A DNA stretch of 13,857 nt from Chitinophagaceae bacterium (lineage in GTDB: Bacteria; Bacteroidota; Bacteroidia; Chitinophagales; Chitinophagaceae), in the NCBI GenBank assembly GCA_026785745.1, contig JAJAZO010000452.1:1-13857 (forward strand), written 5' to 3'. Below, one piece after another: positions 6,224 to 12,609 of the stretch (positions within the stretch are counted from its first letter, which is position 1; every line of letters begins with the position of its first letter). A model generated the notes under the pieces. The model worked only from the letters and a program-made list of their open reading frames with translations, was not told the DNA's origin and did no database searches. The position numbers and the translations under genes are program-made.

Positions 6224-7159
6224 ATGCTGAGTAGAGTTGCCGATTCTGTTTTCTGGATGGCCCGTTATATGGAACGGACCAATGGTACGTTGCGGATACT
6301 CCGTACCAATTATATTTCATCGCAGGATGAGGTAAAAGATTTTAGCTGGAAAACATTGTTGCGAAATTATAGTGATGCCCCGGCTGAACAAATTAAAGCA
6401 ATAGGGAATCAATCTGTAAAAGTGCTGGAGCATTTGTTATTAGATAAAAATAACGGAGCTTCTGTTTTCAATAACATTACAAGGGCAAGAGAAAATGCAA
6501 GGGCGGTGCAAGACCATATCACCAAAGAAGTGTGGCAATGCCTGAATGATTATTATCATTTAATACGGGATGTTAACATTCACCAACAGGTAAAAACTGG
6601 CGACCCGGTTACGGCATTAGACTCATTGATTTATCATGGTATGTTATATCATGGCACGGTGGATATAACAATGGCAAGAGGCGAAGGATTTAATTATCTC
6701 AACATTGGAAAGTTTTTGGAAAGAGCTATCCTGTCGGCCGATATGCTGAATATAAAATTGACAGAGCTTGAATATAATTTTAAGCAACCGGTAGAAGCAA
6801 CGGCTTTACGTTACCTGTTGTATTCCTTATCTGGTTATGAATTTTATTTAAAAACCTACCGGGGAAACTTCCAGGCCGACCTGGTATTGCAACAGATAAT
6901 TTATAATGACAGCTTTCCACATTCGGTGGCGTATTGCCTGAAACAATTGTTCCGCTATTTTGAACGATTAGAAACGGAAAGTCTTCCGGAAAGCTATAAG
7001 GAACTGGAATTTTTAATTGGCCGTGCTATGAATGATGTAAAATACAGTACCATTAACACCGATGATGGTGAAAATCTTAAAAAATTTTTACAAGAAACTC
7101 GGCAGGAGCTTTTTGGAATAGCTGCTGCCTTTAATCAATATTATTTTGGCAATTCCTGA
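6224..7159 (+). CDS. Alpha-E domain protein (DUF403)
   Basis: The 311-residue protein starts with MLSRVADSVFWMARYMERTN, the conserved opening of alpha-E proteins, and is helical with no signal peptide or membrane helix. The size equals the usual free-standing form. Other family-like features are the ITRARENARAVQDHITKEVW segment and the helix ending in RAILSADML. Alpha-E proteins nearly always stand beside circularly permuted ATP-grasp and transglutaminase-like genes, as here, and are presumed partners of the ligase; no catalytic activity is proven that I know of. The upstream gap (311 bases) is unusual for this gene pair and is filled by palindromic repeats. Downstream, only 20 bases separate it from the transglutaminase-like gene. 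Its TGA stop lies inside a perfect inverted repeat (7148-7165). Confidence 0.9.
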   Translation: MLSRVADSVFWMARYMERTNGTLRILRTNYISSQDEVKDFSWKTLLRNYSDAPAEQIKAIGNQSVKVLEHLLLDKNNGASVFNNITRARENARAVQDHITKEVWQCLNDYYHLIRDVNIHQQVKTGDPVTALDSLIYHGMLYHGTVDITMARGEGFNYLNIGKFLERAILSADMLNIKLTELEYNFKQPVEATALRYLLYSLSGYEFYLKTYRGNFQADLVLQQIIYNDSFPHSVAYCLKQLFRYFERLETESLPESYKELEFLIGRAMNDVKYSTINTDDGENLKKFLQETRQELFGIAAAFNQYYFGNS

Positions 7160-7174
7160 ATTGCCGCAACTTTG
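7145..7174 (+). promoter_or_regulatory. Possible internal promoter of the transglutaminase-like gene
   Basis: TTTG at 7145-7148, an 18-base spacer and CAACTTTG at 7167-7174 (one mismatch to TAnnTTTG) precede the ATG at 7180 by five bases. The spacer consists almost wholly of the inverted repeat at 7148-7165. If used, it gives a nearly leaderless message for the third gene of the set. Confidence 0.35.
7148..7165. repeat. Inverted repeat GGCAATTC-CT-GAATTGCC
   Basis: Perfect eight-base arms with a two-base centre, spanning the last codons and stop of the alpha-E gene. There is no T-run, so it may be an operator, an mRNA-end hairpin or a dispersed palindrome; the sequence alone does not decide. 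Confidence 0.5.
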
Positions 7175-7179
7175 CACCC

Positions 7180-8136
7180 ATGCCAAAACACCGTATTAAA
7201 CACATCACCCGTTACATTTACCCGTCACCGGTTATTGACAGTGCCAACCAGGTAATGCTTTTTCCAATGAATGATACACAACAGGAAATAAAAAAACATG
7301 ACCTCATCATTACTCATCAGCCATCGGTAGAAATTTTTACTGATTATTTTGGTAACAAGGTTGGTATTTTCTCAATTATTAAACCACACAGGGAACTGAC
7401 TATTGAATCGGTAATAGAAATGGTAACACATGAGATTCAATTACCTGACAACAGTATAGCCGCAGCATCACAATGGGAAGAACTGAGTAACACCAGGGAA
7501 CAATTTCCTTACATGGATTTTATGCTGCTGGAAAAGTTTGAATCGCAGAAAGAAATTTCAGCAGTCGTTAAATTGCTGATGAATGAGTCTATCACTCCCT
7601 TTGCAGTAGCAGAACTAATGTCGGCTTTTGTTTATAACACATTTGAATACAAAAAAGGCATTACGAATGTAGAAACCAAAGTGGATGAGATATGGGAACT
7701 AAAAGCCGGTGTATGCCAGGATTTTGCTCATGTATTATTAGTCATGCTTCGCATTGTTGGCATACCGGCGAGATATGTAAGTGGTTATATCTGCCCCAAA
7801 GACCATGAGCTGCGTGGCGAAGGTGCTACCCATGCCTGGGTGGAAGCCTATATTCCTTTTCATGGATGGATTGGGCTTGACCCCACGAACAATTGTATTG
7901 CCAGCGACCGCCATGTGCGATTAGCCATTGGAAAAAGCTTTACTGATTGCACACCAGTAAAGGGAACTTACAAAGGCTCTTCTGAACATATATTAGAAGT
8001 TTCTGTTACCATAGAAAATGGTAGTCCGAAAAAAGAAAGCGACTCTCCCACTCCGGTCTTTACTTACCAGGTGCATAATCCTGCCGAGCCGGATAATTCT
8101 TACCGAAAGTTTATGGAGATGCAGCAGCAACAGTAA
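7180..8136 (+). CDS. Transglutaminase-like cysteine protein
   Basis: The 318-residue protein starts with a beta-rich bacterial-transglutaminase N-terminal domain (MPKHRIKHITRYIYPSPVID, about 1-85), followed by the papain-like transglutaminase core. The catalytic triad is readable: Cys179 in GVCQDFAH, His218 in THAWVEAYIP and Asp234 in LDPTNN. RYVSGYICPKD is another family mark. No signal peptide is seen, so it should act in the cytoplasm, as peptidase, amidase or transfer enzyme on the product of the neighbouring ATP-grasp ligase. That partnership is inferred from the well-known gene neighbourhood (ATP-grasp, alpha-E, transglutaminase), not shown. The C-terminal 30 residues are polar and end in a Gln run (MQQQQ). 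It is the last gene of the set; rsgA comes toward it from the other side. Confidence 0.92.
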   Translation: MPKHRIKHITRYIYPSPVIDSANQVMLFPMNDTQQEIKKHDLIITHQPSVEIFTDYFGNKVGIFSIIKPHRELTIESVIEMVTHEIQLPDNSIAAASQWEELSNTREQFPYMDFMLLEKFESQKEISAVVKLLMNESITPFAVAELMSAFVYNTFEYKKGITNVETKVDEIWELKAGVCQDFAHVLLVMLRIVGIPARYVSGYICPKDHELRGEGATHAWVEAYIPFHGWIGLDPTNNCIASDRHVRLAIGKSFTDCTPVKGTYKGSSEHILEVSVTIENGSPKKESDSPTPVFTYQVHNPAEPDNSYRKFMEMQQQQ

Positions 8137-8140
8137 TAAT

Positions 8141-8167
8141 TGTCATTCCGACGAAGGAGGAATCTTG
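8141..8167. repeat. Dispersed intergenic repeat with ATTCC...GGAAT
   Basis: The segment begins TGTCATTCCGACGAAGGA and can fold with ATTCC (8144-8148) against GGAAT (8158-8162). From memory this sequence is a frequent intergenic repeat in Bacteroidota genomes; there is one copy here. It begins four bases after the transglutaminase-like gene. Confidence 0.45.
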
Positions 8168-8214
8168 TATTATTAGCCCAGCAACATTGCTACTATGAGC
8201 TTCGTTGCGCCTGT

Positions 8215-8239
8215 CCGCCGTACAACTTTGGAAGGCGGG
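8215..8239. repeat. Hairpin CCGCC...GGCGG between convergent genes
   Basis: CCGCC (8215-8219) pairs with GGCGG (8234-8238) around a 14-base loop. It lies in the 182-base gap between the transglutaminase-like gene and the end of rsgA, next to ACTATGAGCTTCGTTGCG (8192-8209), which also looks like dispersed repeat DNA. No T-run follows, so terminator function is doubtful. No gene is seen in 8137-8318. Confidence 0.35.
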
Positions 8240-8318
8240 TCGCACACTTCAGGGTTATGTTCACTATTCAGCAATATTGAAGTTTCAAGTCTCGCAATTC
8301 AAAACCCGTAACTTTTCT

Positions 8319-9260
8319 CTAATAACTCTTCTGTTCTATACTTTCCATTATCCCGCAATAACTCACATACCTGTCTTCATGTATTTCGCCATTGTTAACG
8401 GCCTCTTTAATAGCACAACCGGGCTCATTAAAATGCAGGCAGTTGTTGAACTGGCAATTATTTAATCTGTCCCGCATTTCCGGAAAGTAGTGAGACACTT
8501 CCTGTTTTTCGATATCCACCAAACCAAATTCCCGCATACCGGGTGTGTCAATTATGCGGCCGCCATCCCGATACCTATCGGGAGGAAGGTCATACATTTC
8601 GGCAAACGTAGTAGTGTGTTGCCCTTTGCCGCTCCAGCCACTTATATCCTGTGTTTTTAAATTGATATCGGGGAACACCACATTTAAAAAAGATGATTTG
8701 CCCACCCCACTGTGACCACTAATGAGAGTGGTTTTATCTTTTAATAATTCCAGTACTTCCTCTACTCCTTCTTTTTTTTCTACACTTACCAAAAAAACTT
8801 TATACCCCACCGCTTCATACATGGCTTTCCATTGTTCATATTTCGTCATCTCCTTTGCTTTGTATAAATCAGATTTGTTAAACACAATAAAAGGAGATAC
8901 ATGATACATTTCTGAAGCCACCAGGAACCGGTCAATAAACCCCTGCGAAGTTTTGGGTTCTTTTAGCGTAGCCACCAGCATTGACTGATCGAGATTAGCC
9001 GCTACAATATGATGCTGGTATTTATGCCGGGGTGATTGGCGGTTGATGTAATTGTTTCGTGGATGAATTTCATCAATGATAGCAGAGTTATCTGTGTCAG
9101 CCTGTGACTCTATTTCTACTGTATCACCAACTGCCACAGGATTGGTCGAAGTAATACCATCCAATTTCATCACCCCTTTCATCCGGGCATCCCAAAATTT
9201 TCCGGTTTCATCCTTTACGGTGTACCAGCTGCCGGTTGATTTATAAACAGTTGCTTTCAT
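8319..9260 (-). CDS. rsgA: Ribosome small-subunit maturation GTPase RsgA
   Basis: The 313-residue protein is a circularly permuted GTPase that checks late maturation of the 30S subunit. An OB-fold N-terminus (about 1-75) precedes G4 (NKSD, 128-131), then G1 (GHSGVGKSS, 182-190), the HTTTFAE switch (215-221) and G3 (DTPG, 238-241). The C-terminal zinc site is Cys269, Cys274, His276, Cys282. The ATG at 9260 (MKATVYKSTGSWYTVKDETG) is a natural start. Odd feature: between MYDLP and DGGRIIDTPG stands PDRYR, encoded by the palindrome CCCGATAGGTATCGGG; other RsgA proteins I recall (E. coli: FPHGGDVIDSPG) have no such residues. All catalytic motifs remain, so it is probably active. It lies 43 bases after batA on the same strand and could be read from that operon. 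Confidence 0.95.
   Translation of the reverse strand: MKATVYKSTGSWYTVKDETGKFWDARMKGVMKLDGITSTNPVAVGDTVEIESQADTDNSAIIDEIHPRNNYINRQSPRHKYQHHIVAANLDQSMLVATLKEPKTSQGFIDRFLVASEMYHVSPFIVFNKSDLYKAKEMTKYEQWKAMYEAVGYKVFLVSVEKKEGVEEVLELLKDKTTLISGHSGVGKSSFLNVVFPDINLKTQDISGWSGKGQHTTTFAEMYDLPPDRYRDGGRIIDTPGMREFGLVDIEKQEVSHYFPEMRDRLNNCQFNNCLHFNEPGCAIKEAVNNGEIHEDRYVSYCGIMESIEQKSY
8567..8582. repeat. Palindromic element inside rsgA (CCCGATACCTATCGGG)
   Basis: Seven-base arms CCCGATA/TATCGGG around CC; 15 of 16 bases equal the intergenic palindrome at 6043-6058. On the coding strand it supplies codons 227-231 of RsgA (Pro-Asp-Arg-Tyr-Arg), keeping the frame. Confidence 0.75.
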
Positions 9261-9303
9261 GAACCACGAATTTCACCAATTACATGAATAAAGCGGTATT
9301 ATA

Positions 9304-10317
9304 TTATGGAAACTTTCTGAAAAAAGTAAACTTTAATATCATTTCAAGGAAGAGAAAAGCCAGGGCCGTTAATACAAACGAAAAGAATCTTTCTTCTGAC
9401 CTGTTGAAAGAGGTAATCTCAATTTTTGATTTCTCTAATATATCTATCTGGTTGTAGGTATCTTTTAATCCCTGCTTATCTCTTGCCCGGAAATACTCAC
9501 CGCCTGTTTCAACAGCTATCTTTCGCAGCAATGCTTCATCAATAAAATCAATATTGGGGTTCTTAGGCTTATTCTTATTTCCTGTCACTTCAACAATCGT
9601 AGTGGGCATGGCTCCCATCCCAATACTATAAACTTTTATTCCTTTTGATTTGGCTATGTCTAATGCTGTCAGCGGGTCAATAAGCCTTGTATCCGGTGCA
9701 TCTTCTTTACCATCTGTTATCAGGATAATGACTTTACTTTTTGAGGGACTTTTAGAAAGCCTGTCAACAGCAGTTGCCAATCCCTCGCCTATTACTGTAC
9801 CATCTTTCAACAAAGCCCTGCTCTCTAATTTTTGAATTTGAGAAATCAGCGTATTCCTGTCATTAGTTATCGGACATTGAGTAAAACTTTCGCCGGAAAA
9901 AATCACCAGACCGATTCTGTCAACCGGGCGGCTGCGAACAAACTCCTCTGCTACTTCTTTGGCTACATCCATCCGGGAAGGTGGAATATCGGTGGAACCC
10001 ATGCTGCCGCTTACATCCATACAGAGCATTATATCAATTCCCTCGCCTTCCGTTCGTTGTTCTTTATTTACTTTTTGCGGACGGGCCAATGCAACTATCA
10101 AACAGCTTAATGTCAGCAACCGTAATATAAATGGCAGATGACGAAACCGGTTTTTCCATGATGAGACAGTAAAAGCTTGGGCAGTTGATACCTTTATGGT
10201 TGGCTGGCTACTATTGTATTTTTTTACGTACCACCAGATCAATAGCGGCAGCAATGCAAACAACCCGAATGCAAACGGGTAAGCAAAGTCCATATTTTTA
10301 ATATAGTTGTATAGCAT
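9304..10317 (-). CDS. batA: BatA-type von Willebrand factor A membrane protein
   Basis: This 337-residue inner-membrane protein has two N-terminal helices (about 12-31 and 60-78), a periplasmic or cytoplasmic-side vWA domain, and a C-terminal helix (about 312-331). The metal-binding (MIDAS) site is complete: DVSGSMGS with Asp101, Ser103 and Ser105, Thr174 in KDGTVIGEG, and Asp202 in ITDGKED. The layout fits BatA (aerotolerance operon of Bacteroidota), which works with MoxR, DUF58 and Bat partners; the molecular role is poorly known. The start may be ATG 10317, only 15 bases after the BatD-like stop, or ATG 10293 (MDFAYPFAFG), which looks more like family N-termini. The usual following genes (batB, TPR batC, full batD) are absent; rsgA comes next. 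Confidence 0.88.
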   Translation of the reverse strand: MLYNYIKNMDFAYPFAFGLFALLPLLIWWYVKKYNSSQPTIKVSTAQAFTVSSWKNRFRHLPFILRLLTLSCLIVALARPQKVNKEQRTEGEGIDIMLCMDVSGSMGSTDIPPSRMDVAKEVAEEFVRSRPVDRIGLVIFSGESFTQCPITNDRNTLISQIQKLESRALLKDGTVIGEGLATAVDRLSKSPSKSKVIILITDGKEDAPDTRLIDPLTALDIAKSKGIKVYSIGMGAMPTTIVEVTGNKNKPKNPNIDFIDEALLRKIAVETGGEYFRARDKQGLKDTYNQIDILEKSKIEITSFNRSEERFFSFVLTALAFLFLEMILKFTFFRKFP

Positions 10318-10332
10318 CAGGCAGACCTTCTT

Positions 10333-11235
10333 CTAACTCACTCCAATGGAGGGAGAACCGGAGTTTGATTGTTCAAGAATAATTATTGATTTTTTTATTT
10401 CTTCAAAACAGATTTTATCATCCTCATTTGTTGGAATATATTTTGCAAATTTTACAAAATCACTTAGCCTCAATGATTGTGATAGTTTGTCGAACTGCTC
10501 TTTTGCCAGGTTCAAACTCTTCAATTGAATAACCAGGTCATCCGTTGTTTTTTGCAAAGACAATATTCCATTCTTCCTGAAAATATACAGGCGGAAAATA
10601 TCTGTTAGCACCGAATGGTATTGTTTAGCTTCTGGTTTATTTCTTTGCAATTGCTCCAGTTGTTTCATGGCTTCCTCATAGGGGCTAATCATTATCTTAG
10701 GAACAGCAACCGGTTCATGTTTTTTTCTTCGCCGCAAATACAGCAGCAGTAATGCAAGTAATAAAACTCCACCCGCCACATACCACCACCATTCAGTTTT
10801 TTTCTTCGAAGATTTTACTTCCAGTATATCTTTTATGTCATGATATTCCTGGTTAGGATCAAATTCAGAAAAAACCACATCAATAGGAATGGTATCCGTT
10901 TTTACATCCTGTGAAAGTGTAAAAGACGGAATGACCCAATGACCTGAATCAAAGCTGGTAATCTTATAAATCCCTTTAAAACTCCGGCTTCCATTTTTAT
11001 CTGCTGTATCAATAATTGGCTCCCCAATAAAATCAAAATGCTCAATTGTATCTATTACAGGAAATTTCTTTCCTGCCGCTGGTGACAGGTATGTCTCAAT
11101 CGTTAATTGTATTGGTTCCCCAATAAGAATTTTTTTCTTGTCTACAGATGCCCTGATAGTTGATCCATCTTGTGCAATTGCTACCTGCGCAAAAACGAAA
11201 GAGATAAAGAAAAGTATTTGTCTTTTGAAAATCAT
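10333..11235 (-). CDS. BatD-like exported membrane protein of the MoxR/Bat operon
   Basis: The 300-residue protein has a signal peptide (1-21, ending VAIA before QDG), a beta-rich periplasmic domain (about 25-130, with KKKILIGEPIQLTIE, an early-Bat-like immunoglobulin-type fold), a Trp-rich boundary and one membrane helix (about 149-167), then an Arg/Lys stop-transfer (RRRKKHE) and a helical cytoplasmic tail. It occupies the place between DUF58 and BatA where Bacteroidota operons carry a BatD-like or DUF4381-like gene. Family assignment rests more on position and topology than on motifs. It begins five bases after the DUF58 stop and ends 15 bases before batA, so translational coupling is likely. 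It probably links the vWA proteins to the envelope; exact role unknown. Confidence 0.7.
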   Translation of the reverse strand: MIFKRQILFFISFVFAQVAIAQDGSTIRASVDKKKILIGEPIQLTIETYLSPAAGKKFPVIDTIEHFDFIGEPIIDTADKNGSRSFKGIYKITSFDSGHWVIPSFTLSQDVKTDTIPIDVVFSEFDPNQEYHDIKDILEVKSSKKKTEWWWYVAGGVLLLALLLLYLRRRKKHEPVAVPKIMISPYEEAMKQLEQLQRNKPEAKQYHSVLTDIFRLYIFRKNGILSLQKTTDDLVIQLKSLNLAKEQFDKLSQSLRLSDFVKFAKYIPTNEDDKICFEEIKKSIIILEQSNSGSPSIGVS

Positions 11236-11240
11236 TATTA

Positions 11241-12113
11241 TTACCTGTTCCTGCTGAGGAAGAACTTTTGAAGCACTTTTACATAATCATCTCCGGTTTT
11301 TACATGCAACAGGTCGCAACCGGCTTTTTTAAATGTTTGAGTGCAGTATTCCGTTACCCGGAAAAATTCCTGTTCGTAACTGTACCGGACAAAACTATTG
11401 CTGCTATCCACCCATTTTGTATTGCCGCTTTCCGAATCCTGTATCTGCAGTAATCCCGCATCCGGCAATTGCTGATCCATTTTATCATAAATCTTAATCC
11501 CGATCACATCATGTTTTTTCCCCGCAATGCGCAACGCATCTTCGTAATTAGCATCAATAAAATCGCTAAGGACAAAGGCAATACTTTTTTGTTTGGTGAA
11601 ATTATTAAAATGACGCAGTGCATTGCTTAAAGCGGTGCCTGCTCCTTTTGGTTCTTTACTCAACAATTCTCTTACAATATATAAAGCATGTTGTTTTCCT
11701 TTCTTTGGCGGGATAAATGCTTCCACTACGTTGCTGTAAAATATTACTCCTATCTTATCTGCATTATTAACTGCAGAAAAAGCAATCACTGCTGCTATCT
11801 CTGTAATAATATCTTTTTTTCTTGCATGAGCAGTTCCAAACAAAGAACTGGAACTTATATCAACCAGCAACATCACCGTCAATTCCCTTTCTTCTTCAAA
11901 TATTTTACTAAACGGATGCCCGAACCTTGCTGATACATTCCAGTCAATAAAGCGAATATCATCTCCGGCTGCATATTCCCTTACTTCCTTAAACGACATG
12001 CCTTTTCCTTTAAAAGCACTGTGATACTCTCCGGTAAAAAAATCACTGGTGAGTTTCTTGCTTTTAATTTCAAGCTCCCGTACTTTTCGTATTATTTCTG
12101 TAGTGGTTAACAT
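11241..12113 (-). CDS. DUF58 domain protein of the MoxR/Bat operon
   Basis: The 290-residue protein shows the DUF58 core GMSFKEVREYAAGDDIRFID (39-58) followed by WNVSARFGHPFSKIFEEERE. Next comes a vWA-like strand LLVDISSSS, which supplies a DxSxS metal site, and the later strand AFVLSDFID. No signal peptide or membrane helix is present, so this is the short soluble form. DUF58 proteins pair with MoxR AAA+ ATPases and vWA proteins; they are supposed to take part in assembly or activation of target complexes, without a proven biochemical role. The ATG at 12113 begins MLTTTEIIRKVRELEIKSKK, the typical start. Its distance from moxR (496 bases) is far greater than the other spacings in the operon and is filled by an S23 gene. 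Confidence 0.9.
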   Translation of the reverse strand: MLTTTEIIRKVRELEIKSKKLTSDFFTGEYHSAFKGKGMSFKEVREYAAGDDIRFIDWNVSARFGHPFSKIFEEERELTVMLLVDISSSSLFGTAHARKKDIITEIAAVIAFSAVNNADKIGVIFYSNVVEAFIPPKKGKQHALYIVRELLSKEPKGAGTALSNALRHFNNFTKQKSIAFVLSDFIDANYEDALRIAGKKHDVIGIKIYDKMDQQLPDAGLLQIQDSESGNTKWVDSSNSFVRYSYEQEFFRVTEYCTQTFKKAGCDLLHVKTGDDYVKVLQKFFLSRNR

Positions 12114-12130
12114 TTATTAAGTTGACCGCT

Positions 12131-12168
12131 GTCAGTTGGTCGGTGTTCGGCTGCTATATTAAGAGTCA
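12131..12168. repeat. Left imperfect inverted repeat of the S23 cassette
   Basis: The segment begins GTCAGTTGGTCGGTGTTCGG and ends at the stop codon of the S23 gene (AAGAGTCA). It is similar, in inverted orientation, to 12562-12600, with GGTGTTCG and (T)TAA(A)GAGT shared exactly and scattered mismatches and small gaps elsewhere. Confidence 0.6.
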
Positions 12169-12531
12169 TTTTAAATTTGATTTTTCGTAATAACGTATAT
12201 GCCCATTAAGTAACTGCAAACATTTATCTATCAATGGGGAAATTTTATTAAAAATTTCTTCTGCAATTATTTCTATCATCACTGCGATATTAAGTAGCGT
12301 CTCCAATTCATATAAAGAGCCTCTTGCAATGTGCAGAAACTGAATGGTATCCTTTTTATAATTACGACCTATCCCTTCTGCTATATTGCAGGGTACGGAC
12401 ACTGAAGCCCGTTTAGTTTGAGAGGTAAGTGCATATAGCTCCTCCTTTGGGAAGGCTTTAGTCATCAAATAAATTTCTTTGACTAATTGCATAGATTGCT
12501 GCCATGCGTCCAGTTTTTTATAACTCGCCAT
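12166..12531 (-). CDS. S23 / 23S rRNA intervening-sequence four-helix-bundle protein
   Basis: The 121 residues match the four-helix-bundle family named after proteins encoded in intervening sequences of 23S rRNA. Visible marks are MASYKKLDAWQQSMQLVKEI at the start, FPKEELYALTSQTKRASVSV (about 28-47), then PCNIAEGIGR and a long Leu-rich C-terminal pair of helices. Function is unknown; it is presumed a nucleic-acid- or protein-binding pentamer. Here it is not in an rRNA gene but in the middle of the moxR-DUF58 operon, on the operon strand, between imperfect inverted repeats (12131-12168 and 12562-12600). This looks like a late insertion that the operon tolerates because it keeps transcription in the same direction. 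Length and motifs are complete. Confidence 0.92.
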   Translation of the reverse strand: MASYKKLDAWQQSMQLVKEIYLMTKAFPKEELYALTSQTKRASVSVPCNIAEGIGRNYKKDTIQFLHIARGSLYELETLLNIAVMIEIIAEEIFNKISPLIDKCLQLLNGHIRYYEKSNLK

Positions 12532-12561
12532 AATTAGAATATTATTTATACATAAAGGTTA

Positions 12562-12600
12562 TTACTCTTTAAGGACTATCAACGAACACCCACTAACTAC
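12562..12600. repeat. Right imperfect inverted repeat of the S23 cassette
   Basis: Read on the minus strand it is GTAGTTAGTGGGTGTTCG, then a less similar part, then TTAAAGAGTAA, matching the left repeat at 12131-12168. It lies between the moxR stop (12610) and the S23 start (12531). Confidence 0.6.
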
Positions 12601-12609
12601 CAACTTGCA

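Noticed and set aside
8205..8465. 86-residue plus-strand frame between the transglutaminase-like gene and rsgA
   Set aside because: It overlaps the 3' end of rsgA and repeat DNA; no family signal.
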